A stretch of DNA of 11,422 bases from Bacteroidota bacterium (GTDB lineage Bacteria > Bacteroidota > Bacteroidia > Chitinophagales > Chitinophagaceae): NCBI GenBank assembly GCA_023386855.1, contig JAEWIW010000399.1, positions 1 to 11,422 of the forward strand, in the 5' to 3' direction. The position numbers were made by a program, and so were the translations under genes. Below are positions 1-5,818 of this stretch, in pieces. The notes under the pieces were generated by a model. It worked only from the letters and a program-made list of their open reading frames with translations, was not told the origin of the DNA and ran no database searches. Position 1 is the first letter of the stretch; the number at the start of each line of letters is the position of its first letter.

Positions 1-3
1 GAT

Positions 4-1077
4 ATGCAGTTCCGGAATTTTAAAATGGTGGATTACGTGGTCTTCGGACGCAGTGCTTTTGACCAGCTTGATGAGATCCTGGCGCCCAGGCGTACCGAGG
101 AGGCCCCAATGGTTTTCCTGCTTGATCATTTCTTTGAAGGCAAACCGCTTGCCGACAGGATTCCCCTTCGCGGCAATGATAAACTGATCTTTGCTGATGT
201 TACCTACGAACCAAAAACAACCTATGTTGATTCCCTGGCCAATTCACTGAAAGAAGAATTTGGAACAGTAAGTGGAGTTATCGGCATCGGTGGCGGATCT
301 ACTATGGACCTTGCCAAGGCGGTATCCCTTATGATGACCAATCCCGGTTCTTCGGCCGATTACCAGGGATGGGACCTGGTGAAATTTCCCGGCGTTTATA
401 AGGCTGGTATACCCACATTGAGTGGAACAGGAGCGGAGGTTTCCAGGACAACCGTGTTAACAGGCCCTACAAGGAAACTGGGTATGAATTCAGATTTTAC
501 TCCATTCGACCAGATCGTACTGGACCCTACCCTTACCAGTAACGCCCCGGTAAACCAGCGCTTCTATACAGGCATGGATTGTTATATCCATTGTATTGAA
601 AGTCTTACGGGCACCTATCTTAATGAATTCAGTAAAGCTTATGGGGAAAAAGCACTGGACCTTTGCAGGAAAGTATTCGTGGATAAAAACCAATGGGATG
701 AGGAAAGTGACGACCAGCTGATGATGGCTTCCTATGCCGGCGGAATGAGTATCGCTTATTCACAGGTGGGTGTAGCACATGCGGTGAGCTATGGATTAAG
801 CTACCTGCTTGGAACAAAACATGGAATCGGTAATTGTATTGTATTTGATAAACTGGAAGAGTTCTATCCAGAAGGAGTAAAAGAATTCAAATACATGGTT
901 GAAAAAAATAATATCGAGATTCCCCAACATATAACAAAAGGGCTTACCGACCAGCAATTCGATGCCATGATCGAGGTATCTCTTGGTATGAAACCCTTAT
1001 GGGAAAATGCCCTGGGTAAAGACTGGGAGAAAATAATGACACGCGATAGACTCCGTGCCCTTTACGAAAAATTATAA
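4..1077 (+). CDS. kdnB: Iron-dependent alcohol dehydrogenase, probably 3-deoxy-D-manno-octulosonate (Kdo) 8-oxidase KdnB
   Basis: This 357-residue protein is a complete group III iron-dependent alcohol dehydrogenase. The NAD-binding glycine motif GGGSTMD lies at residues 96-102 and the family segment PTLSGTGAE at 137-145. The expected metal ligands are present as Asp192, His196 (DxxxH), His259 and His273, the last two 14 residues apart as in lactaldehyde reductase-type enzymes. Length and sequence flavour resemble KdnB, which oxidises C8 of Kdo so that the aminotransferase KdnA can make 8-amino-Kdo for lipopolysaccharide. Assignment to KdnB rather than another iron dehydrogenase rests on recalled similarity and is the less certain part. 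No kdnA is visible; it could lie beyond the left edge. The ATG sits three bases inside the window, so an upstream start cannot be excluded. A strong hairpin terminator follows. Confidence 0.72.
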   Translation: MQFRNFKMVDYVVFGRSAFDQLDEILAPRRTEEAPMVFLLDHFFEGKPLADRIPLRGNDKLIFADVTYEPKTTYVDSLANSLKEEFGTVSGVIGIGGGSTMDLAKAVSLMMTNPGSSADYQGWDLVKFPGVYKAGIPTLSGTGAEVSRTTVLTGPTRKLGMNSDFTPFDQIVLDPTLTSNAPVNQRFYTGMDCYIHCIESLTGTYLNEFSKAYGEKALDLCRKVFVDKNQWDEESDDQLMMASYAGGMSIAYSQVGVAHAVSYGLSYLLGTKHGIGNCIVFDKLEEFYPEGVKEFKYMVEKNNIEIPQHITKGLTDQQFDAMIEVSLGMKPLWENALGKDWEKIMTRDRLRALYEKL

Positions 1078-1102
1078 ACTAACCTGTCTTCTTTAATAGA
1101 GT

Positions 1103-1144
1103 AAAATCGGTCAGAACCATACCTGGTAGCTGACCGATTTTTAG
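1103..1144 (+). terminator. Rho-independent terminator after kdnB, possibly bidirectional
   Basis: A perfect 12-bp stem, AAAATCGGTCAG (1103-1114) against CTGACCGATTTT (1130-1141), encloses a 15-base loop and ends in a run of T. It lies 25 bases after the kdnB stop. The mirrored A run on the left arm means it could also stop transcripts of the convergent minus-strand gene that ends at 1193. Confidence 0.85.
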
Positions 1145-1192
1145 TATAAAATAAAATTTTGTTTCAGTTTCATGGGTTCAGACCCTTGGGAA

Positions 1193-1423
1193 CTAAACAT
1201 CCGTACGGCGGCTGCCACCTCTAAGGATTGCAACCAGTAAAAGGATGAATATGGCTGCGCCAACAACCCATACCCAAGGTGCTGCATACCAGTCGTCCGA
1301 CTTCGTATTAATATTTACATCCACCTGCTTATCCTGCGCTAAAGCAACTGACTGGTAAGTTGCTGCCATAATGAAAATAACCACCCGGTTAATCCATTTC
1401 ATAAAAGTTGATTTTACCTTCAT
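1193..1423 (-). CDS. Small exported or inner-membrane protein of unknown function (76 aa)
   Basis: I do not recognise a named family. The protein has a basic, hydrophobic N-terminus with a plausible signal-peptidase site after Ala29 (SVALA|QDK). A short polar stretch follows (residues 30-46, including VDVNINTKSDDW), then a strong transmembrane helix at about 50-67 and a short basic tail (RGGSRR). The mature product would be about 47 residues, anchored by one helix with the polar part outside the cytoplasm. Small proteins of this layout occur in Bacteroidota; that is recollection, not a search result. An internal Met at residue 8 (MKWINR) is an equally good start and gives a more typical signal peptide. 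The gene is divergent from the exported protein that starts at 1546. Confidence 0.65.
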   Translation of the reverse strand: MKVKSTFMKWINRVVIFIMAATYQSVALAQDKQVDVNINTKSDDWYAAPWVWVVGAAIFILLLVAILRGGSRRTDV

Positions 1424-1519
1424 GTTTCAGCTTTTTTAAACTTTAAAAAAAATTATGCCATTTATTTTTTCCCTGGCAGAGTAACTTTTGATAAACGGTA
1501 TGGCATTTCCGGACATTTC

Positions 1520-1532
1520 GATTAAATTAATC
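1520..1532. promoter_or_regulatory. Short palindrome upstream of the 188-aa exported protein
   Basis: GATTAA-A-TTAATC is a perfect 6-bp dyad around one central base. It ends 13 bases before the start codon at 1546, in the 122-bp divergent intergenic region. It could be an operator or a chance palindrome in AT-rich DNA. The same region also carries ATGCCAT (1454-1460) and its reverse complement ATGGCAT (1500-1506). No convincing TAnnTTTG -7 box was found; the nearest is TAACTTTTG, with one extra spacer base, at 1482-1490. Confidence 0.25.
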
Positions 1533-1545
1533 AAAAATTAATACA

Positions 1546-2112
1546 ATGAAAAAGTTATTGCTGGCGCTGGCACTTTTTACAGCATGGGGTGTTCATGCAC
1601 AGGAAAAATTCAAACCCGAGATCAAACAGGGAAGCAAGCTGACTTATTTGGTGAATATACAGGGCCAGGATATTCCATTGATCGTGTCCTATGATTCCAT
1701 TGCCACAGATTACCTAAAGCTGGGATGGAATATTGAAAGCCTCGGAACAGGAAGCTGGATAGCGAAAAAAAATTCTATTGATAATGCTACGCGTGGAATG
1801 TGGGATGAACCTGCACCGGGGGTGGATGCAGAAATTTCTGATGACCAGTCCGTTTTAATGCTTTCCAAAGCGCAATGGAAATCGCTCAAAGAAAATAATA
1901 AATTCGACTATGATCTTCAGTCTTTTGTTCCACAGGAAGCAACGGAAAGCGACCAGCTCATGCTCAATGACAAGCCTGTTGATGTGTTGCTTGTAAAAGG
2001 AGAAAATGGTTCCACCCGGCTTTGGATTCTCAATAATGAATCGCTTCCTTTAATTCTAAAAATTGAAGGCAACACCATGGGGCCCGATCTTGGCGTTAGT
2101 TCCATTGAATAA
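1546..2112 (+). CDS. Exported protein of unknown function (188 aa)
   Basis: I do not recognise this protein beyond its export signal. A textbook signal peptide (MKKLLLALALFTAWGVHA, cut before Gln19) precedes a soluble domain of about 170 residues. There is no lipobox cysteine and there are no further membrane helices, so a periplasmic location is likely. The mature part looks rich in beta strands. It begins with KQGSKLTYLVNIQGQDIPL and ends in LPLILKIEGNTMGPDLGVSSIE. That layout is reminiscent of small beta-barrel or lipoprotein-carrier-like periplasmic folds, but no diagnostic motif supports a function. The gene has its own terminator at 2201-2225 and is divergent from the 76-residue membrane protein, so it is probably transcribed alone. 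Confidence 0.75.
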   Translation: MKKLLLALALFTAWGVHAQEKFKPEIKQGSKLTYLVNIQGQDIPLIVSYDSIATDYLKLGWNIESLGTGSWIAKKNSIDNATRGMWDEPAPGVDAEISDDQSVLMLSKAQWKSLKENNKFDYDLQSFVPQEATESDQLMLNDKPVDVLLVKGENGSTRLWILNNESLPLILKIEGNTMGPDLGVSSIE

Positions 2113-2200
2113 TTGAGGCCGACCTGGTGTTACAATATTAATTAGAACCCGATCCCGGAGTTATTTTTATTGAATAAAGTATTACCCTTTCATGTTCCTT

Positions 2201-2225
2201 ATCCCGCTTTGGCGGGATTTTTTTT
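2201..2225 (+). terminator. Rho-independent terminator after the 188-aa exported protein
   Basis: A GC-rich hairpin, ATCCCGC (2201-2207) with GCGGGAT (2212-2218) around a four-base TTTG loop, leads into eight consecutive T. It lies 89 bases after the upstream stop codon and before corA. Confidence 0.9.
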
Positions 2226-2250
2226 GGGTTGGAATTAATACCTAATTTTC
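2223..2250 (+). promoter_or_regulatory. Weak candidate promoter for corA-nhaA
   Basis: TTTG (2223-2226) and TAATTTTC (2243-2250) are 16 bases apart. They resemble the Bacteroidota -33/-7 pair TTTG and TAnnTTTG, with one mismatch in the -7 box and a slightly short spacer. The -7 box ends 16 bases before the corA ATG. The -33 element overlaps the T-run of the preceding terminator, which weakens the call. Confidence 0.25.
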
Positions 2251-2266
2251 AGGATATCGTAATCAC

Positions 2267-3364
2267 ATGCGCAATACAAGATCGGCACTGAATTTCCTTA
2301 TACCTAACCACCGGGCTCATCGCGAAAGAACCAAAGCGATCGTCCATGCAAATCCGCAGCCAGATGAAAGAACGGATGCGGCTGAAGTGAAGATCAGTGT
2401 ATATGATTATGATGCCTCCGGTATACAAGAATACCACCTGGATACTATTGAAGCTTCATCAGAATTTTTGGATAACGGAAAGATCACATGGATCAATATC
2501 GATGGTATTCGTCAATCGGATATAAATGCCATTGCTTCCATTTTCAATATACATCGCCTGATTGTTGAAGATATATTGAGCATTCAGCAACGACCCAAGA
2601 TGGATGATATCGAGGGAAAGCTATATTGCCTGCTCAACATGATGTATTATAATGAAAGGCGTAAGACAGTTGAACTTGAACAGATCAGCATTGTATTAGG
2701 ACCGGATTACGTTATCAGTTTCCAGGCCGATGCAAAAAAGGATGTTTTCGATATTATCCGCAAAAAGCTCTTCATACAAACCAGCAATATCAGGCAAAGA
2801 ACAGCGGATTATCTTTTATATGCAATGCTCGATGTTATAGTGGATAATTATTTTGAGGTAATGGAAAAGTTAGGCAATGATATTGAAGCGGTGGAAGAGG
2901 AATTGAACCGCAAGAATACAACAAGATCACTCGCCCAGATTAATGCAGTAAGAAAAGAGATCATTGTATTGCAACGAAATATTACACCAGTACGCGATCT
3001 GGTCAATGATATTGTAAGAACCGAATCTGAACTTATCACTGAAAGAACAACCAAGTATTTCAAGGATGTATATGATCATATAGTCCAGGCCCATGAGCTG
3101 GTAGAAAACTACCGCGATCTCATGATGAACATGCAGGATCTTTATATCAGCAATGTTAACCTGAAGATGAATGAAGTGATGAAAGTTATGGCTGTAGTTA
3201 CCTGCCTGATGGCCCCTGCTACTGTAATAGGCGGTATATTTGGAATGAACTTCGATGTTATTCCTTTTTCCCACCAGGGACTTGGATTTTATCTTACCGT
3301 GGGTTTGATGTTATTTATTCCCCTGGTAATGTTATATATTTTCAAGCGTAGGGGATGGTTTTAA
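2267..3364 (+). CDS. corA: CorA-family magnesium/cobalt transporter
   Basis: This 365-residue protein has the full CorA layout. A cytoplasmic alpha/beta domain comes first, followed by a long helical stalk of charged heptad-like segments (roughly residues 195-305). Two C-terminal membrane helices (about 306-325 and 339-358) flank the invariant pore motif GMN at residues 326-328. The tail is basic (FKRRGWF), as is usual for the cytoplasmic C-terminus. The segment YRDLMMNMQDLYISNVNLKMNEVMKVM just before the first helix is characteristic of the family. CorA proteins form homopentameric channels in the inner membrane that let Mg2+, and often Co2+ or Ni2+, enter the cell. Length is normal. nhaA follows after 23 bases with no terminator between them, so the two are probably co-transcribed as an ion-homeostasis unit. 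Confidence 0.95.
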   Translation: MRNTRSALNFLIPNHRAHRERTKAIVHANPQPDERTDAAEVKISVYDYDASGIQEYHLDTIEASSEFLDNGKITWINIDGIRQSDINAIASIFNIHRLIVEDILSIQQRPKMDDIEGKLYCLLNMMYYNERRKTVELEQISIVLGPDYVISFQADAKKDVFDIIRKKLFIQTSNIRQRTADYLLYAMLDVIVDNYFEVMEKLGNDIEAVEEELNRKNTTRSLAQINAVRKEIIVLQRNITPVRDLVNDIVRTESELITERTTKYFKDVYDHIVQAHELVENYRDLMMNMQDLYISNVNLKMNEVMKVMAVVTCLMAPATVIGGIFGMNFDVIPFSHQGLGFYLTVGLMLFIPLVMLYIFKRRGWF

Positions 3365-3387
3365 TTTTTGGATGAAAGAACTTCAGG

Positions 3388-4575
3388 ATGAATTATAAAT
3401 TGACTAAACTATTCAGGGAGTTTTATGAAAGCGGGAAATTAAGTGGCATTATCCTGATCCTTTGTACGGTATTAACTTTGCTGGCCGTCAATACAGGAAT
3501 GGGTGATAGTTACTCAGGTTTCCTTCACAACTATACTGATTTATCTGTTTGGAAAATACGCCTGCATTTATCTAATGAACACTGGATCAATGATGGTTTG
3601 ATGACCATTTTCTTCCTGATGGTGGGTTTAGAAATCGAAAGAGAATTATACCAGGGTGAACTATCTTCCTTAAGCAATGCATCCTTACCTATCGCTGCAG
3701 CTATTGGTGGTATGGCTGTGCCTGCGCTGATACATTTTATGCTTAATGGTGGAACACCCACGCAGGCAGGCTTTGGAATACCCATGGCCACAGACATTGC
3801 ATTTTCTTTAGGCATTCTTTCGCTATTAGGAAAGCGGGTACCTGCCTCCATAAAAATTTTTCTTACTGCGCTTGCCATCATTGATGATCTTGGAGCTGTA
3901 GCGGTGATCGCGATATTTTATACTGCAGATTTCAGCACTTTTCATTTCGCTATTTCGATTGGCATCTTTCTTCTGCTGATGATCTTCAACAGGATCGGTA
4001 TACTTAATCTTTGGATGTACCTGGTTCCCGGGGTGGTGATGTGGTACTTCATGTTGCATTCCGGTGTACATGCTACTATCACCGGTGTGCTACTGGCATT
4101 TGCTATTCCCTCCACAAGGGTGGATGATGATACCAATCCTTCCTATTGGTTACAGCACAGGCTTCATCATCCTGTTTCTTATGTCATCCTTCCCATTTTC
4201 GCAATTGCCAATACAGGCATACCCCTGTCGGGTGATGCTTATAGAAGCCTTTTTACACAAAACAGCCTGGGTATATCATTAGGACTAATCTTGGGTAAAC
4301 CCGTTGGAATTCTATCGGCCTGTTATATAATGATCAAATCAAAATTATCAACACTTCCGGGTGATGTGAATTTTAAATTGATCCTGGGAGCCGGGTTACT
4401 TGCAGGAATTGGTTTTACCATGTCGGTATTTATTTCCAACCTTGCCTTTTCTGATGCTGAACATATTACTGCTTCAAAGATGGCCATTTTGCTGGCATCC
4501 ACTATTTCTGGTATTGCCGGCTTTTTTTACCTAAATAAAATACTGGGAAAAGAAAATATTGAGCAGGCAGGGTAG
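3388..4575 (+). CDS. nhaA: NhaA-type Na+/H+ antiporter
   Basis: This 395-residue polytopic membrane protein expels Na+ (or Li+) in exchange for protons and supports pH and salt homeostasis. The family's functional residues are visible. Asp136 in PMATDIAFSLG corresponds to Asp133 of E. coli NhaA. The pair Asp166-Asp167 in LAIIDDLGA corresponds to Asp163-Asp164, which bind the ion. The ILGKPVGI segment carries the lysine equivalent to Lys300. About twelve hydrophobic helices span the sequence. Length matches the family (E. coli 388). It is 23 bases downstream of corA and is probably translated from the same transcript. No good hairpin terminator follows; the downstream stretch instead holds degenerate tandem repeats. 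Confidence 0.96.
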   Translation: MNYKLTKLFREFYESGKLSGIILILCTVLTLLAVNTGMGDSYSGFLHNYTDLSVWKIRLHLSNEHWINDGLMTIFFLMVGLEIERELYQGELSSLSNASLPIAAAIGGMAVPALIHFMLNGGTPTQAGFGIPMATDIAFSLGILSLLGKRVPASIKIFLTALAIIDDLGAVAVIAIFYTADFSTFHFAISIGIFLLLMIFNRIGILNLWMYLVPGVVMWYFMLHSGVHATITGVLLAFAIPSTRVDDDTNPSYWLQHRLHHPVSYVILPIFAIANTGIPLSGDAYRSLFTQNSLGISLGLILGKPVGILSACYIMIKSKLSTLPGDVNFKLILGAGLLAGIGFTMSVFISNLAFSDAEHITASKMAILLASTISGIAGFFYLNKILGKENIEQAG

Positions 4576-4616
4576 GTTTTTGCCGCTGCTAAAATTCAAT
4601 TCAGCAAGTTTGAAAA

Positions 4617-4779
4617 AATAAGAAACCAGGCTTTTTTTGACCAATAAAATTGGATAGGGTATATTTAATCAAAGCTGCAAGCAGGCTTTTTCCAACAGAA
4701 AAATTTTTCCTGACTATTTAATGAAAGCCGCAATCAAGCTTTTTCCCACCAATAAAAATTGGATTCAGCATATTCAACG
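4617..4779. repeat. Three degenerate ~54-bp tandem repeats at the nhaA/GNAT junction, the last overlapping the GNAT 3' end
   Basis: Units run at about 4617-4670, 4671-4723 and 4724-4779. 4662-4693 and 4715-4746 match at 28 of 32 positions with an offset of 53. Units one and three share ACCAATAAAATTGGAT (4640-4655) and the same string with one extra A (4748-4764), offset 108. The phased GC+T-run motif recurs at 4630, 4685 and 4738. The third unit contains the last codons and stop of the GNAT gene, so the outer two look like decayed copies of that gene end. The second and third units could also fold AAAGC-N9-GCTTTTT into weak terminator-like hairpins. Confidence 0.75.
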
Positions 4780-5180
4780 AACCCGCAGGAAGGATATAGT
4801 TTATTCCCAATAGCATTAATCTTTTCTGTTTCCAGGAGAAGTCCTGCTGATCCTGTTTCGCGTGCGAACTGCTGTGCTGCTTTTATGAGTGCTTTTCCAA
4901 TGCCCAATCCACGGTAAATTTCCAGCACAAAAAGGTCGTTCAGAATCCAAAGCCTTTTCATCCGGGTAGAAGAGAACTGTGGATACAGTTGTGTAAACCC
5001 AAGCAGTTTTCCTTCCTCCTCGGCGACAATGATCTCTGATTCGCCGTTTTTCATTCTTTCCTGGATGAAAAGTTTTGCCGCAGGCCTGTCTGAATTCTGC
5101 CTGTAAAATATCCTGTACAGATCAAATAAATCGGCTATTTGTTCAAGATCTGTTTCTACCGCATGACGAATGGTGATCAT
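4734..5180 (-). CDS. GNAT-family N-acetyltransferase (148 aa)
   Basis: This is a single GNAT domain of normal length. The acetyl-CoA pyrophosphate-binding motif A is clear as YRGLGIGKALIKAA, with Arg90, Gly91, Gly93 and Gly95 in the R/QxxGxG/A pattern, preceded by the strand LNDLFVLEIYR. Motif B follows at NKLYPSCGF, with Tyr129 in the position of the usual catalytic or thiolate-protonating tyrosine. The substrate cannot be inferred; small-molecule amines or a protein N-terminus are possible. The start is 30 bases downstream of the DUF2480 stop on the same strand, which suggests one transcript. The C-terminal codons (SNFYWWEKA and stop) lie within the third unit of a degenerate tandem repeat that continues past the gene. 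Confidence 0.9.
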   Translation of the reverse strand: MITIRHAVETDLEQIADLFDLYRIFYRQNSDRPAAKLFIQERMKNGESEIIVAEEEGKLLGFTQLYPQFSSTRMKRLWILNDLFVLEIYRGLGIGKALIKAAQQFARETGSAGLLLETEKINAIGNKLYPSCGFVEYAESNFYWWEKA

Positions 5181-5210
5181 TGTTTTATTCTTGAAATGTA
5201 ATGCTGGTCA

Positions 5211-5732
5211 TTATTGACCGACTTCTCTTTTTTGTTTATAAATGGGTACGGTGCTACAAGGTTCACCATACATCAGGCTTTTAACTATCGGCCTTAATAA
5301 TCTTGTGATCTCAAGATAAGCGTATTCCGCAACGTTCAGTTCACCGCAACCTTTTATCACCACTCTTTGATCCTGGAACTGGGCCAGGTCGATCTTACGG
5401 AGATTACTTATAAAGGCCTGCCGCAAGGCCTCCGATCCGGAACCAAAAATAATATCAGCAGCATAAGGTTGCAGGTAGGATCCTACCAACATGTATGCCC
5501 ATCGTGGAATGATGGAATCAGCGGAACATTCTACTGCCACAATTTTATCCTGGTATACCGACCAGTCGATCTGCAATAAAGCGGCCCTGAATTCTTTTTC
5601 CTTCAGTATAAGCTCCATGAAAAGATGGGGCTTAAGATCGAAAACAATGATTTCCTCCCTTGGGTAATAATCTTCAAGGTCAAGGCTCATGATAGCGCTA
5701 CCGGCCACTTTATTCACAATAGGTTCATTCAT
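5211..5732 (-). CDS. DUF2480 family protein
   Basis: This 173-residue soluble protein matches the Bacteroidota DUF2480 family as I remember it. The diagnostic stretches are SLDLEDYYP near the N-terminus (residues 16-24), a WSVYQ segment, AVECSADSIIPRWAYMLVGSYLQPYA in the middle, VVIKGCGEL, and the C-terminal VKSLMYGEPCSTVPIYK. Conserved Cys residues occur in CSAD, KGCGE and EPCS. There is no signal peptide or membrane helix, so it should be cytoplasmic. Its biochemical role is unknown and I assign none. It probably leads a two-gene unit with the downstream GNAT gene, behind the -7 box at 5751-5758. Confidence 0.88.
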   Translation of the reverse strand: MNEPIVNKVAGSAIMSLDLEDYYPREEIIVFDLKPHLFMELILKEKEFRAALLQIDWSVYQDKIVAVECSADSIIPRWAYMLVGSYLQPYAADIIFGSGSEALRQAFISNLRKIDLAQFQDQRVVIKGCGELNVAEYAYLEITRLLRPIVKSLMYGEPCSTVPIYKQKREVGQ

Positions 5733-5750
5733 TCACTAAAATTTCTTCTG

Positions 5751-5758
5751 CAAAATTA
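5751..5758 (-). promoter_or_regulatory. Candidate -7 box for the DUF2480-GNAT unit
   Basis: On the minus strand this reads TAATTTTG, a perfect match to the Bacteroidota -7 consensus TAnnTTTG. It would start transcription about 11 bases upstream of the DUF2480 ATG. No TTG or TTTG was found at the expected -33 position, which lies next to the ppiD terminator, so the call is tentative. Confidence 0.35.
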
Positions 5759-5784
5759 ATCATTCCTCTACCCTTACTATACAT

Positions 5785-5811
5785 AAAAAAAGCGGCCAGG
5801 CCGGCCGCTTT
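5785..5811 (-). terminator. Rho-independent terminator of ppiD
   Basis: Read on the minus strand, AAAGCGGCC (5811-5803) pairs with GGCCGCTTT (5797-5789) around a five-base loop and runs into seven T (5791-5785). It begins only 8 bases after the ppiD stop codon and separates ppiD from the DUF2480-GNAT unit. Confidence 0.92.
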
Positions 5812-5818
5812 CAATCTG

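Noticed and set aside
4064..4282. 72-codon plus-strand frame inside nhaA
   Set aside because: Out-of-frame shadow of a conserved antiporter gene; it is hydrophobic only because it lies over membrane-helix codons.
4641..4653. CCAAT-AAA-ATTGG dyad as an nhaA or GNAT terminator
   Set aside because: The stem is short and AT-rich with no T-run on either side; it is better explained as part of the tandem repeat unit.
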